NCBI GenBank assembly: GCA_964304625.1
Contig: OZ199838.1
Location: forward strand, 7,130,001 to 7,194,000
DNA length: 64,000 nucleotides
Direction of reading: 5' to 3'
DNA from: Kudoa neothunni
Lineage: Eukaryota; Cnidaria
Below are positions 29,057-42,286 of this stretch, in pieces. The notes under the pieces are model-generated. The model was given only the letters and a program-made list of their open reading frames with translations. It had not been told where the DNA came from and made no database searches. Position 1 is the first letter of the stretch, and the number at the start of each line of letters is the position of its first letter. Made by a program: the position numbers and the translations under genes.

Positions 29057-29284
29057 TTATATATATATATACATACATACAATAGTTCAATATCAAATTG
29101 CAATCGAAACTCGCGCTAAAAAAAGATATCTGACCATTGTTCAAGCGACCCAGAGTTTACAACTTCAACAATTAGAATTTCACCGAGAAAACAATCTTCA
29201 AAAATTGATGCTATCACAGGAGCGGTTGTTGTTAATTTTACGATGTTTGATTATGCGATTTTAAAATTATATTAAATTTTATTC

Positions 29285-30265
29285 TAACGGAGGGGAATAC
29301 AAAACAGCAGATTGCTGATTCCGTCAAATGCCATCTTGGTACTGTTGGTCGAATAATAAAACAGTTCGACGCTAAATTTGATGCTTCTAAAAAAAGACAG
29401 GCGGAGATAGACGAACTATTTTAAGTCTAGAACAAAAACAAATACTTGAATGTGTCGATTCCTATTGCACTATCACATTAAAATCACTTGCAGATGCATT
29501 AAAAACAATATTCAAATAAATGTGTCGAGGAAACCATAAGAAAAGTTTGGGAAAGTTCCCATTATTTCCTAAAAAAATATCACTAGTCTCTGTCGCCCAA
29601 AAGTCGCATGAAAATTTTACTCAAAAGAAAAAAGTAGTTGTTAATTTAGTTTTAATCTAAATGTTTTTTAGTTATGTTTTACAATATCTTAATTTAAAAC
29701 CAGAATTAACCTATATCGTGTTCATCGATGACTCTGGATTTTCGCTGTCAATGCGAAGAACTCTTGGTCGATCATTAATTGGAACTAGATCAAACCGAAT
29801 GGTTAATTCTATCCTATCAAAGAATATCACATTTGGAGCAACCATCGCCTACATCAAACTTTGGACCTTCAAATTGTGTGAAGGATCAGTGAATTCAACA
29901 GTTTTTTTCAAATTATATTAATCAACTTTTCTCCGATTTTGATGAAAATAACATTCCCAATTCATTAATAACCATGGACAATCCGAAGTTTCATATAACG
30001 GATGCTGTCGTTAGCATTATTAATACGAGTAGACACTAAGTTCTCTTCCCTCCACCATATCCCCCCTTCCTAAATTCCGTTGAGGAGTTATTCCGTCTAC
30101 TCAAATCCATCGTTAGGAGTAAAAGTCCACAAAATCAACATGATTTGATTACAGCAATAGAAAACTCATCCCAAGAAATATCTTCTCAACAATGCTCGAA
30201 TTATTTTAATCACGCAGAGACATACTTCACTAGATGTCTTAATTCTGAAATTATCAAAAATTAAC
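29285..30265 (+). mobile_element. Tc1/mariner-type transposase remnant
   Basis: Frames in order: KQQIADSVKCHLGTVGRIIKQF (helix-turn-helix) near 29305-29370, VFIDDSGF (catalytic D1 block) at about 29720, TMDNPKFH (D2 block) at about 29970 and FPPPYPPFLNSVEELF (E block) near 30040-30080, ending YFTRCLNSEI. Several stops and frame changes separate them. The terminal repeats of the two other mariners in the window are not seen here, so this is a different subfamily or has lost its ends. Confidence 0.75.
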
Positions 30266-30573
30266 TATCATATTGTTTTTTATCATTTTTGGAATAAATT
30301 TCTTTTGTTGGGGCGGTTTTTTGCATTGTATTGAACTAATGGATTAAATCGCGTCATATTCAGGAAAGAAAAATGAACTTTTACAAGGGGGACGAATTGG
30401 CTGGAAAATATTAATTATCTTAAAATAAATATTAATTAATAAATGATTTCTCCCAGAAAAATGTCGATGTGTGTTTTTACATAATCGATGTAAACCTACA
30501 TAAGAATGTTTATAAATAAATTAAAGATTCCTCGAGAAAAACTGTCTCCAATGCATAAAATTACGTAATATTA

Positions 30574-31932
30574 TAGGGTTTCCCGAGCTTTAGTGACACA
30601 TTACTTAAGACAGCTATATAATTAGGTAAAAAAATACAAAAATATTACTTTAAATTTCGAATGAACAAAAAATAATAATTTGGGGAATTTGAAAAAGATA
30701 TTCAAACATTATCGTATAATTTATACTTATTCTAGAATAATTTATCAATTCAAACATCTGTTGACATAACGAAGCATTTTTCGATAATAACTTGAGCAGT
30801 CGTTGGTGGTAATAACTTTGAAACCATCATCTATTAGATTTAAAAGGCCGCTTTCATTTCTCGCTTGTCCTCTCACAACATGATTTTTCCATTTGCTGAA
30901 CACATTTTCAATTGGATTCATGAAGGATGAATACGGAGGTAGATACATCAACGTTAGTTGTAACGTTGTTAAAATTTCGCTAAGTCCCCGATAATGATGT
31001 ATCCTTGCATTATCTAAAATGAAGCATGGATCTTCAATTTCCAAAGAACGGCACAAATCTGCCAACTTAATGAGGAACTCTTTAAAACCTTCGCCATTTA
31101 CTGGTCTCAGATTTGTTTTATATAGCACTATGTCATACTTATTCATCGCTGCGATGACGGATATGTTTCTTGACATGACGGCTTTTACGTTTACATATGC
31201 TGATGTACCAGCAAGCGAACGACCCTGTCTTGTACGTGACGATACATCAAAAATAACTTCGCCAATAAAAACAAAGTTGCTGCCTTCTGTCTCAAGCAGT
31301 TGTGAATTGAACTCTTGGGCGTACACAAAACGTTTTTCCGCTGTATCGTCAGAGTTTCTTCGTTCAGGAACAATGGTGAGCATTTTTAAAGAATAATGGA
31401 ATTCTTTAAAGCATCTATTTATTGTGCTAACGCTAACACTCACGTCACATTCGCCTAATAATTTTTGACGAAGAGTCTTAAGGGTAATGGTGGCGTCCTT
31501 ATCCACCCAACTTCTAATCCGCAACTTTTGATCTTCATTGAGTTTTGAAGAAAAGTCACCACCCCTTTTAATGACTTTTCTTTTCCACCGAGAAGATATG
31601 ATTTTACAATTGAAGCAACAGTTTGTCGCTTAATTCCAACATTTTCAGTGATGACGGCGTTGCTGTAACCCAATTCGCACTGATTAGCAATCATTTTCCT
31701 ATCTCGGTCACTTATTGTTTGTCCCTTAAATTTGGTTCGAGTTGTCATTTGAGAATCGTCGCTATTATCTGTTTTTAAAGTTTATAAATATTAAACTAAC
31801 GTGTAATGTTAAATTTATACCACTCATATTATTTTTATTCGATTAATTTACAATGTGAACTTAATTATAAGCTTAAATTACGCACGTGTCACTCAAGCTT
31901 GACATGATGTCATTAATGCTCGGAAAACCCTA
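30574..31932 (-). mobile_element. Tc1/mariner transposon (1.36 kb) with TA target duplication
   Basis: Ends read TAGGGTTTCCCGAGC at the left and TAGGGTTTTCCGAGC on the opposite strand at the right, continuing with similarity to about 30 bp (TTAxTGACA). TA flanks both sides. The same terminal motif bounds the mariner at 56347-57782 in a related form (TAGGGTTTTCTGATC), so the two are one family of different age. Confidence 0.9.
30745..31748 (-). pseudogene. Tc1-like DD34E transposase, one frameshift and lost first D
   Basis: Two overlapping frames make up a transposase. The first (31748 down to about 31570) starts MTTRTKFKGQTISDRDR and carries the helix-turn-helix. The second (to 30745) carries DVSVSVSTINRCFKEFHYS, then the catalytic domain. 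The frame changes at the AAAAGAAAAG run near 31575-31585, consistent with a single-base slip. D2 is in FILDNARIHH and E in MNPIENVF, with 34 residues between them (DD34E). The first catalytic Asp is gone: FIGEVIF stands where FIDExGF is expected. So even with frame restored the enzyme would be inactive. Confidence 0.88.
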
Positions 31933-32109
31933 TATTTTTATTTTGGCATAATGATATTATGCCAAAATAAAGATCAAAGCTAAAATATTTAGGTTTTCTC
32001 TTTTTTTAAGTATTAAAGTAGATTTATAAAATTAAATACACATTTTTAGATCAAACTATGTTGATTTAAATAAGTAATGCCTATTACAATCTTAAGAGTT
32101 CGGTTCCAT

Positions 32110-34068
32110 TTTGCATATTATGTTAACGCATGTATCAATTGCAAGTCGATCCGCCTCACAAAAATTTGATGTTGAAATACTATACATATTATTGAAGAAG
32201 ACGTTATAGTACTTGCAATTAAAGATGTAATTGAACATGTTTTTAAGAAAGAACCTCTGTCAGTTCTAAAATGCATACCATTGAGCGTAAAATTCTGTAC
32301 CAGGACGCATTGAAGAAATGGCAAATGATGTAGAAAGAACATTAATATCTGAGCTCTAGCAATGTAAATTTTCTGTTCATCTAAACGAATCAGCTTTTGG
32401 AAATTCAAATATTCTGATGGCTATGGTGAGGTTTTATAGTCCATACCTTAAGGATACTATTGATGGATTTCTATTCTCCCATGACCTTGAAATCGACCCC
32501 AAAGGCAAGATTATTTTTTCATATTTGGAGAGCTATTTGAATAAGCACAATGCCCCTCTTGGAAATGTTATTGCTGTGACTACTGAAGGTGCGCCATCTA
32601 TGATAAATCGTTGTAGAGAATTTTCGGCTTTTCCTAATGAAAAGGTACCTACAATGAAAACCGTTCATTATTTCTTATATAGACAACATGTAACGAAGAA
32701 GCCTAATGGCGAATTAAACGATGCTTTAAAAATGTGTATTAGAGTAATCACAGAATTAACGTTCATCCGCTAAATGCCGAGTTGTTTGAAAGGTTATGCG
32801 AAACAAATGATGAAATTTATAATCATTCGCTTTTGCACACTGAAGTAAGATGGTTGTCAAGAGGGGATAGTTTGCAAAGGTTTGCTGATTTGTATGACTT
32901 AAAGTAAAAATTTCAAGCTAACCCTGACCCACCCACTTTGCCACAAGTTGAAATTAACCAAAAATCATCTTTTTATTCGGCAAGCTTATATTCCAAATTT
33001 AATTAAGTACAAAAGCGTCTGCAAGAAAAAGTAGTTACAATCATTCAAACTCGAACCATTATAATGATTTTCAAACAAAGATAGAGCTATTTAAATCTTC
33101 GCTGGCACGTAGACATAACAAATATTTTTCAAATATGCAAATATTAAAAGAATCAAAAAATATTTCTGATCATGACTTAGGGTTGTATATTGAGCATCCT
33201 GATAAATTTAAGGAAGATTTCAAAATACGGTGTAAAGACTCGGAGAATATGTACATTCATGAGAAGCTTATCACTCCATTTAATATGGAAATATATAATA
33301 ATGGTTATAAATCTGATATTGAAGATGAACTCATTGAAATGTCTGTAGATTTAGAAACTAAAACATTGTTCATACAAGTGAACCTTAGTGATTTTGAAGT
33401 AATATCAATACTGCTATCAAATACCCAAAGTTTTCCGAGGCGGCCGAATATTTTTTAATATCGTCCCCAATTTCCTATCTGACTGAAGTCGGTTGTAGTC
33501 ACGCGAACGCAATTTTGCCAAAGGGAAGGAACCGGTTTAACTTTGAGAACTGTGGTGATTTGCGACTGAAACTGACAAACTTTCGACCAGACATTTAGAG
33601 TTTGGTTGCTGCTCACCAAGTACATCCTTCTCATTAAGTCAAGGATTGAATACCAAAATGTGTTTGTATATATGTCGTTTTAGTTATTTTGTTGTAATTG
33701 TTCTCATAAATAGATACATAAAATTATTTTCAACATCCATTAATTCCAATTAAATCAACAAATTTTCATCTAATTCATGATAAATTTACTAATATAATTG
33801 TTTTTTGCGCTACGATCTGATTATAAATATTTGTGTAAATTTACACATATCTAAAATTATTCTGATACATCTTGACATTACATCCTTAATAAATAATACT
33901 TTTTCAATAAGTATAATTTTGCATTTTATAATATATTTAAAAAAGAATACTAATGGGATATGTTTCAGATATTTCTATTTCGTTAAGTCGAGAAGCTGAA
34001 AATAATTTATAATTTTTAATAACATCTCTGGAGAGGGGTCGACGAGAGAAAAAGTTAGGAGACCCCTG
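32110..34068 (+). mobile_element. hAT (ZBED/SCAND3-type) transposon, broken, 5' end not found
   Basis: Plus-strand frames: VRFYSPYLKDTIDGFLF and DPKGKIIFSYLESYLNKH at 32420-32560 followed by VIAVTTEGAPSMI (second catalytic D replaced in the usual TDGAPAM), HTEVRWLSRGDSLQRF near 32840-32890, and LPKGRNRF...LRLKLTNF at 33520-33590, the hATC dimerisation block. Right end at 34068 reads CAGGGGTCTCCTAAC on the minus strand, a classic hAT terminus. At least five breaks. The matching left end is not visible. Confidence 0.75.
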
Positions 34069-34079
34069 CTCTATACTGA

Positions 34080-34860
34080 AGTTAGACGCTTATCGAACGG
34101 AAATTGTCTAAGGAGGTTCATGAAGTGATTTGATCAGGTGAACGAATTCTTAAAAGACAAACTTGAGATGAACTATCTGACCACAAACGACGGGAATGTC
34201 TCTGTGGGTTATTCAACAGACATTTTTGAGAGATTTCGCACTTTAGATTCCAAACTTCAAGGAAAATATATAACTCTTGCTGATGTAAAAGCAAAAATTT
34301 TTGGATTCATTGCGTTACCCGAACTTAGCCATAAAAATGCGTCTCAGTGTGTTTTTGGTCGTTTTAATTGACTAAGTAAATGAGAAATATTGTTATACTT
34401 TACAAATAATTACAAACCATGTAAATATGCCGATAGTGGACTTTAATGGCAGATTTTTTGATTTAAAAGAGATAATTCTTCCTACTTGGCTAACTCAACC
34501 GTTTCTGGCGGATGTTTCTGAAGCTAAGTTTTGGTATCAACCAGAACTGATTGAAATACAACAAGACAAACGCACAAATACGTTAAATAAGCTCAAAGGA
34601 ATGGATATATGGATTTTAAACGATGTTGAAAAGAAATACTCATCTATCTCCATTGCAGATAAAGAAATGTTAAATTCTTTCCTTCCAGTATACATGGTGG
34701 AATTTGAATTCAGTGTGGCTGGAAATTGACTAAATACCAGAAGAAACCATCGGCATTACGAGAAGAGGATACTTAAGTCTTGCTTTAACAGAATTTTCTT
34801 CGCGAATAAAGGACTTGTGTCGTCAACGACAAGGGCAGAGATCTCAATAAACAAATATGT
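34080..34860 (+). mobile_element. hAT fragment (middle and C-terminal region)
   Basis: Frames 34138-34371 and 34427-34729 read LDSKLQGKYITLADVKAK and FNGRFFDLKE ... FLADVSE ... ELIEIQQDKR. They match the family's LN..LQGK....D....K and RF.D......F..PF..D.......LQ.ELIELQ.D blocks. The catalytic first half is absent. A separate copy from the preceding element, whose end lies at 34068. Confidence 0.65.
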
Positions 34861-35479
34861 ATGAATTTTGATTTAGAGATTATCTAATAAATACTTGAGT
34901 TTTATATATTTTTCTCGTAGGTGAACTTTATTAGTCAGCTCATAATGACTCAACGTATAATTAGTATTGTTTGATGGTGGTTGTGATACTTTTCTTTTAG
35001 ACGCATTTGGAAATTTATGATGAATACACCTTGTATTAGTTTATTTAAAATTATGTTTAATATTTAGAAAAAATCTAATAATATATCATAAAATGTTCTA
35101 CCAATAATATGGAAAAATAACAAAACCCCTTTTTAAACGTTGGATGAAAACAATTATTATATCAACGCTTGTCAAAAATAAAACAATATTCAAATTGATT
35201 CAATATTTTCAAGCTTTTAAGTACATTCTTTTCAAATATCTATATTGATTATTTAATCAAAAAACGTTTAAAGTCCACATGCTTATTATTATTATTATTA
35301 TTGACTGTATGTTTATGTGATAAGGCACCGAGATTTTTTTATCAACAAGTGGGGCGTGAATAAAAGGTTTAAAATCACTGTTCTAATGTGAAAGCATTTA
35401 GGGTAAAATTATCATTTTTCCATAGTCAAATGAAAAAATTGTTTTTCGAATCTGAAGTGATGCGAAAATTATAAAAAAG

Positions 35480-35945
35480 AAACAAATAGTCCCTTTTCAA
35501 GTTTATTTTCCTTAAATATAATTGTGGATTTGAATAAACAGTTCCACAAACGTTTCTTCGACCTCGATACACATTCTTCTGAAATAAGTACATTCCAAAA
35601 TCTTTTTGATTCTATTATCGAAAAATTTCCATCAGAATTACAAATGGAAGTGATTGATTTACAAGCCAATGAGCAAATAGAAAGACAAATTTAAAACTTT
35701 AGATCTAGTTGAATTTTATAAAAGCCTCCCTACAGGTGAATATCCCTAATCTAAAAAGTTGTATCGAGAATATATTTCTGTTTTTAGAATTATACATTCA
35801 TGTGAACAGACCTCAATAACGAAATATACTAATAACCGCCACAGAACAGGACTCAGTCGTCAGATAAACATTTCAATGCATTGATTATGATTGGAACTAC
35901 TCATTTGGTACCGCTGTGGGATAAACTTTTATCAGGTATGAACCA
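35480..35945 (+). mobile_element. hAT C-terminal fragment
   Basis: HKRFFDLDTHSS...PSELQMEVIDLQANEQ resembles the RF.D.......P..LQMELIDLQ block of ZBED-type hAT transposases, and after breaks DKHFNALIMIGTTHLVPLW resembles the extreme C-terminus. No termini seen. Confidence 0.6.
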
Positions 35946-36289
35946 ATTTCATGTTTCACATTTAAACACAAAATAAATAATTTTGTTATATTATTTTTAT
36001 ATCAGATTTTTGAGAAAAAAACATTTTTTTTAATCCGGACTTCAAAGCTTGTGAAAATTTCAAATATGGTCTACCAGTTAAAAACTTTGGTGATTTCTGA
36101 TCTAGATGTTATACACATCTGTGTGTATATAAAGTCCACGATGTATGTGTTCGCAGTAACATATGTTTCGTAACATTCAGAAATCATTGAACATAGGAAT
36201 TTATAAAAAGAACGAATAAAAAAAATTATATATTAGATTAATTTTTTTGAAAAAATAAGTATATTATTTAAACATAACTTTAACGTTTT

Positions 36290-36840
36290 TATGAGTTGAA
36301 CGATTAGATGCCCACAAACATAACGATTGGAATAGTAATTTAATGAATGCACAAGCACTAGACGGTTGTTGAGTAATCGGCATGAGTGATTTCAGCGATT
36401 TTAATAATGAATGTGATTCATATGGTAGTGAATATGACGATTTTGTTAACGAAGACTTTAAAATCAATAAAGATGGCACAAAAGAGGGTTTAATTCACAA
36501 TAATCTTTAGTAAGTACAAGTGGTATCACTTGGAGTAATACAAGACAGCCTGCAACAAAAACCACTGCCGTAAATATTAAGAAATCTATTCCTGACTTAA
36601 ATTCATACGCATTATTAAAGCTAAAAACATTTGTCGGTTGTTTTTGCTTTTTTTCAACGAAGAGATATGTTCAACAATCATAAAGTACATTAATATGTTT
36701 GGTTGGAAATATTTCAAAGACGAATAGTCCGATGTGGACAGCGTTAAATTCAAAGGTTACTTGAGTTTTCTTATATTGACGGGAACGCATAAGAATCGAT
36801 ATGTAACATGAATGTGAGACTCATTGTAAACGAAAGCAAA
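36290..36840 (+). mobile_element. piggyBac transposase N-terminal fragment
   Basis: An acidic, serine-rich lead (SDFNNECDSYGSEYDDF) is followed near 36650-36800 by FFNEEICSTIIKYINMFGW and KFKGYLSFLILTGTHKN. This matches the PGBD layout (FF..E....I...TN......W ... EF.AFLGL.IL.G..K). Stops interrupt it and the catalytic core is missing. Confidence 0.55.
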
Positions 36841-36939
36841 GATACTTTAGACTATAGGTTCTCAACAGGGGATAAATTTTAAAAGTCAGGGAGTAAATTA
36901 TGTGGTATACAAGTTGGATTCGAAAAATTTTAGCATGAT

Positions 36940-37110
36940 GCCATTCGTTACGTAACTGAGGCTGCCTAAGGAGTTATATTATTTGGGGGCATTAAACTCA
37001 ACTAAGATTTTCACAGAAATGCTTTAAATATTTGTAGGAATAGGTATTTAACAACTTATATAAACGTGGATTTAGTCCCTTCCTCTTATACCTTGTTCGC
37101 CCGTTAGAAA
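36940..37110. repeat. Interspersed repeat, copy 1
   Basis: This stretch lines up in the same direction with about 43595-43765. Shared landmarks in order: GGAGTTATATTATT / GGAATTATATTATT, ATTAAACTCAACTA / ATTAAACACAACTA, TTTGTAGGAAT / TTTTTAGGAAT, and CCCTTCCTCTTATACC / CCCTTTCTTTTATATC. It has no coding frame and is probably a non-autonomous transposon. Confidence 0.55.
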
Positions 37111-37479
37111 TGTAGCTTCATAACCTTTTTAATGGTGCGATTATGAGTTTCAGAAAACGACCACGCTATATAATACCTCGTTATACAGTGTATCTGTGCA
37201 CAGATTTGGCCGGGTGATAGATATAAAACTGTCTGCTCCCATATTTTAGAATGTCTAAGAAACGTTCATACCTAGATTCGTATGTAAAGTATGAGTAAAA
37301 TTTCATTATTGTGGATGGAATGGAAAACCCCCTATGCTTGTGTTTAAAAATCCTTGGAAATGGATCAATGAAACCATCGTCACTCAAACATCTGGAATCT
37401 TCACACCCTACCCACGCTTCTGATGACCAAATAATATTTGGAATGAAGAGAACTAAATATAGAGCTGGAGGTACATTGA

Positions 37480-38160
37480 CAAAATTTAATTTCGTACAAG
37501 AGAAGGAACCAACCCTTACAACTTCTTACCTTGTAGCGCAGCGAATAGCGAAGGCAAAAAACTTCACGACACCGCCGAAAAGCTCATTAAACCTTGTGTT
37601 CTAGATATGTTTGAACTTATATGTGGAAAAGAGCAAAACAGAAAATTCAAGTTGTTTCACTCTTAAACGACACCATTAATAGACGTATCACTGAAATGTT
37701 TCAAGATATTTGTGAACAAGTAATTGATCAGATTGAATCCAGCCCAACAAGAATTTCTTTGCAAATGGATGAGTCTCATGATACAGTCAATTTTTTCTGA
37801 ACTTCTTGTTTTTGTTTGATACGTTGGCGGAAAGTTGGTAAAAAACACAAAAGCTGTTGATGTAATAGAAAAAATGGATGATTTTTTCCAAAGATATGGT
37901 TTATCGTGGGAAATGGTTGGTTCAATCTGTACAGACGGGGCTCGAGCTATGATGGGAGTGAAGTTGGGCTTCACTGCACCTATAAAGCAAAAAGCATCTC
38001 ATGTAAGAACAACGCATTGTGTTCCTCATAGGCATGCTTTGGTCTTAAAAAATCTCCCGGATGAATTCAAAATTGTCATGCAGAAAGTTGTTGATGTCGT
38101 AAACTACCCGGCAAGAACTCGCCGAACTACTGCGCGAGTTTATTTTTGGTTATATCTATT
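37480..38160 (+). mobile_element. hAT (ZBED5-type) transposase fragment
   Basis: Frames show SYLVAQRIAKAK near 37525, then a break, EFLCKWMSL (worn version of F.IQLDEST, first catalytic block) near 37755, and a clean frame 37835-38164 with VGSICTDGARAMMG (second catalytic D), THCVPHRHALVLKNLP (C-x2-H block) and DEFKIVMQKVVDVVN. The rest is cut off where the MULE element starts. Confidence 0.75.
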
Positions 38161-38174
38161 GTAAAGTTAAAAAT

Positions 38175-39645
38175 ATGAGTAACGAGTTGCCTTCGAACTT
38201 AAATTATAAGAGTTTTGAAACTCAAAGAGACAGTTTTAAAATTATTTTTGAAAGTTATTTTTTTGTTAAGGATTACGCCACAACGACTTGTCAATATTGG
38301 CTATGTGAAAAGAGGGCTTGTAAGGGCAGGCTTACAACTACTCCATTAGATAAAATTTCGAATATTGAAAAACGTGATAGTCAACCATATTGTAAGCGAC
38401 GATGACATTAAGAGGGCAGAATTTGTTGGCACAATAAAATCATTATCGCAATCTACACAATAAATATTCATGATTTACCCCTTGTTCTCAAGAAAAAGGT
38501 TTATAAAAATATTCAACACCAAAGAAAGAGGGAAAATATTTTAATTAATACAGATGTTGGTCTATCCAAATCAGGAATTAAAACTCATAGGGACGAAGAG
38601 TTCTGCTTATATGACTCTGGTTCGCAATCTAAGTCTAGGATGATTATATTTACGACTAAAACTAATATAATACATCTTAGTAATTCGTTAATTTGGATTG
38701 CAGACGGGACGTTTAACGTAGTACCCAAACAATTTTACCAACTTATATAATGCACGGGAAAATTTGTGGTAAAGTGCTTCCACTAATTTATATTTTGATG
38801 TCGAATAAAACCCAGATTGATTACGAGAAAATCCTTTGTATTTTAACTGAAAACGTGAATGTCAATTTCCCTGATAACATTATTTTAGATATGGAATTAG
38901 CTGTTATGAATGCTTTTAAAAAAGCATCAAAATTATCTAGCATATATTTATGTTTGTTTCATTTAGGATAGTTCTTCGGAGAAAAATACGGAAATTGGGA
39001 CATACAGATATATATATATATATATATACTAACAATCCAAACATTAATTTATTGCTTAAATGTTGTTCATCCTTATCATTTGTTCCTGTTGCAAAGGTAG
39101 TGAAGAATTTGAAAAATTGAAGTCAAAAACGTTAACCTATGAAAACAAGAAACTAAATTAATTCGTAAATTACTTCGAAGAGAATTTTATTATTTCGTCA
39201 AAATATCCCATTCAATATTGGAACGCATACGAAAGAGTGAAATACAATATTGACAACCACTAATGCCTCGGAACTGTTCCACCCCCATTTTCAAAATAGA
39301 TTTGAACAATCCCACTTTAGTCTAGAGACGTTTGTTAAAAAACTCAAAGAAACCCAAAGATTGATGGAACAAGATATCAACTATGTCTTATGCAATCCAA
39401 ATGTAAGTAAAAAATCCAAATATCAATGCAAAATGGAAAAAATTTGGAATATTTGTGGAAATTATTATGGTTACATTTCAACTTATTTTGTGGAATCTAT
39501 TATAAAAACTTATAATTTAAAATATAATAAAATCTTGTTATTTTATTCGAGAAGTATAAATAATGGTATATTTTCTTATCTTGCGCATGCATCATGTGGA
39601 ACAATTTCAGTGTTTTATTCAATAACGGAATATAATAGAAATTAG
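38175..39645 (+). mobile_element. MULE-type transposase with FLYWCH finger, broken
   Basis: A FLYWCH-like zinc finger lies near 38180-38345 (YWLCEKRACKGRLTT). The MULE catalytic domain follows: SLIWIADGTFNVVP...FYQLY near 38685-38745 (first D), PLIYILMSNKTQIDYEKI at 38773-38830, and ILDMELAVMNAF at 38882-38920 (second D plus neighbouring E), then CLFHL. Stops at 38402 and 38969 and further frame changes divide it. The last frame (39250-39645) is the helical C-terminus. A (TA)n run lies at about 39008-39030. Terminal repeats not found. Confidence 0.72.
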
Positions 39646-39649
39646 AAAG

Positions 39650-40950
39650 TATCAATTAGTCCCTGTTAAATATATTACAGAAAATAGCCTATAATACGCA
39701 CTAAAACTGCGTGTGCGGTTAATTTTTCTGTTTTCTTTATTTTACAGCATGGGTATTACATCTTTTATTTAAATAGAATAACAAATAAACATTATTAATA
39801 TTATATGGATGAGAAATAACCTGAAATTTTTGTTTAACTCATATTTATTGATATAATATTTATATCCTATTTCACTGGGAAAAAATTTGGTGAATGGCCA
39901 GTTCCTAAAAATTAAAAATACCATTTTATTTCTTATTCATCTTTTGGCGCAATATGTAACAGTTCTTTTTTATTTGTATCCTAAAATCCCTATTAATGTA
40001 CATCTATAACGTTCTTTAATTGGTAACTAACATTGTCTCGAAACAAAATTTATTCTATTTTCATTTCCATGAAAATGATCATTTTTTGATAGATATCTCA
40101 AAAAACTTTCTCTTATCGTTCAAATATTCAACCGTCAGAATTAAAATTTTTCCCTCGTTAAAAAAAAACAATTTAATCTACGTGGTTTGGCCGAAAAAGT
40201 GCGTGTTATCTGGCAGTCACGTGATATACCGATTGGTAATTTCCTAATTTGCTTGAAAAATATTTTTAAGATTTTTATCTTTTTATAATCACAAAAATAT
40301 TTTAAAACGTTTTATTTAATATAAACTTTGAATACATCGTATCGATGAAAATGCGTAATATCGGCTGCCTACTGTAATCACTAAAAATTAAAATATCGTC
40401 ATAAACGTAATTATATTACTAAAAAGGAGTTTCTATTTCCAACTTATATGTTAAATCAATAATTTACTTTAAAAAATGAATAGTATATCATCGTATAATT
40501 TTTTAAGTAAATACCAACTGAAAGAAAGTTAGACACAAACATGATGCATTAAAAATGTCACCAGGAGTTTCAACAGTTTATGCAGCTTATTACGTTAGCA
40601 GAGTTGAAAAAATAATTTCAAGCACGAAAAAGCAAAGCAAATTATCTCTCAAAGTCATTTTAATGCGTCAAACAAAAACGTCAGTATCTTCAATCCTAAT
40701 ATCTAATTTGTAACCACAATAAAATAATCAAAATAAGCTCCATATAATTGATTGTTTATCCGGTTTAAATTCAAAAATCTAATGTATTTTTAAGTATATA
40801 GGTATAATGCATCAAAATTTTCGCGCAAAACAATCAACAACAATCTCGATTTGATCACAATTGAGCGTTATAAAATTATAACCAAAAAATCTAGACAATA
40901 CAATAACAATTATGAATTAAGAATCCATGTGAAAACAACAATAAAGTCCC
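39650..40950. other. Non-coding, nothing recognised
   Basis: AT-rich spacer upstream of the 3' end of the proteasome gene; no exon or transposon end is supported. Confidence 0.35.
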
Positions 40951-40955
40951 ATTGG

Positions 40956-42286
40956 CTAAAGACTGGAGAGACGATTGATCAACAGAGTGACACTCTGACA
41001 AAAGTTTTTGTTGATTAACTCGTTTACAGTCGAATCGATGGCATTTTTGGCATCAACCTTACCCACTTTTTCCTTTGTGATTTCCTCGGTGTTTTCAACC
41101 TCATTATCAACGATCTGGAATTGTAATTTAAAAAATCAGTTTATATTAATTGGACGATCTACTGTTTTGAACGGTTTGGATAACTCTAATAATTCCCTGA
41201 GAGATTGGTCATTTTTTTCCACATGTTCAGCTTCATCCGGAAGACTTCTCACATTTGGCCATTCAGATTTATTCAAAAAGTTAAGTATCTAGGTTTGATT
41301 AGTCATTCACATTGTTTGACACAAAAATACGCGATGTTCTTCTGGAGATATATCAAAACAGATATTGAGATTATAATAGTATCGCGTGGGGTTAGAAACA
41401 AGTGAAGAATATGTGGCTTTTGGCGATCGTATACACTCATTGCTTGTAGTTTGACGAACCTCAAATCCTCCAAAGATTGCACCAGAATTTTTTTCTCCAG
41501 TCGAACGAAAAGCTTCAATAACAATCTAACAGGCGTTGAAACTATCCCGAACTAAGCCTAAATATGAAGATACCTTTCCTTTAACACTTTGCACCGGATC
41601 AATAACTACTGATACACTTCGACTCAATTCTTTCTCAAACACTTGTGCAGTAGAAACATCCGTTGTTGATAACCAACAGCCGAATCCAGGGTGTGAATGA
41701 TACCAACCCACTACACTCTCTTTTCTACAATATGAGAGTCAGAAATAATTATCCCCCTAAGATCAACTTTTCACCTTCCAGTTGCACTCAACATCTGCAT
41801 TATTTCTGTCTGAAAAACTGGGTCGATAGATTCAACATTAATTCCCTAAATTTGTAAAAATTAATAACCAACTCACAACTCCATCAATGAAATAGATTAA
41901 AATTTATTATTACAGTGGCTTGTTGAGGCATCCAAAAAACATCGACAACTTGAATCTTATAATCATCAACAATAGATCCTAACATCAAACCCATAACTTC
42001 AAGTGGTATTCCTTGCTTGGCTAAATATTATAGTTAGTCAATTTTAATAGTTAGTAAAAAATTCCAACCATGTCTAGCCATCTAAATTATTTCTGTTAAA
42101 AAAGTTAATTAAGTTTAATTACTTTGATAAGGGCAAGTGGGGCAATGTAAACTGTTTCAGACGTGTCCATTGCGTCGTTCGGAGTAGAAAGCTGAACCAA
42201 ATTCATAATACAAAAATCAATCAATCAATTACGGATCCACCACCTAGTTGCGATCCTCGAAGAAGCTTCTCAAAGTTAAATGCCAT
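40956..42286 (-). CDS. PSMD14: 26S proteasome deubiquitinase PSMD14/Rpn11, 9 exons
   Basis: Rpn11 is the zinc metalloprotease of the proteasome lid that removes ubiquitin chains from substrates as they are translocated. Exons: 42286-42233, 42191-42123, 42081-42069, 42020-41914, 41845-41775, 41724-41574, 41525-41331, 41288-41163, 41114-40956; introns 41-68 bp, one exon only 13 nt. The sum is 945 nt, 314 residues (human 310). The JAMM motif is whole: [14 protein letters not shown] at about 114-127 with the partner Glu of PLEVMG near 53. VRQTTSN (Ins-2 region), [11 protein letters not shown] and the C-terminal LLELSK / [14 protein letters not shown] helices that bind Rpn8 all appear in order. 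No break seen. Flanked by transposon debris on both sides. Confidence 0.95.

Noticed and set aside
31019-31396. Plus-strand frame of 125 codons
   Set aside because: Antisense shadow of the mariner transposase.
41008-41292. Plus-strand frame of 94 codons
   Set aside because: Antisense shadow of the last PSMD14 exons.
41289-41310. A 22-bp intron in PSMD14 (GTGAATG...CCTAG)
   Set aside because: It brings a stop into frame. Using the upstream GTATTT donor gives a 42-bp intron and continuous homology.
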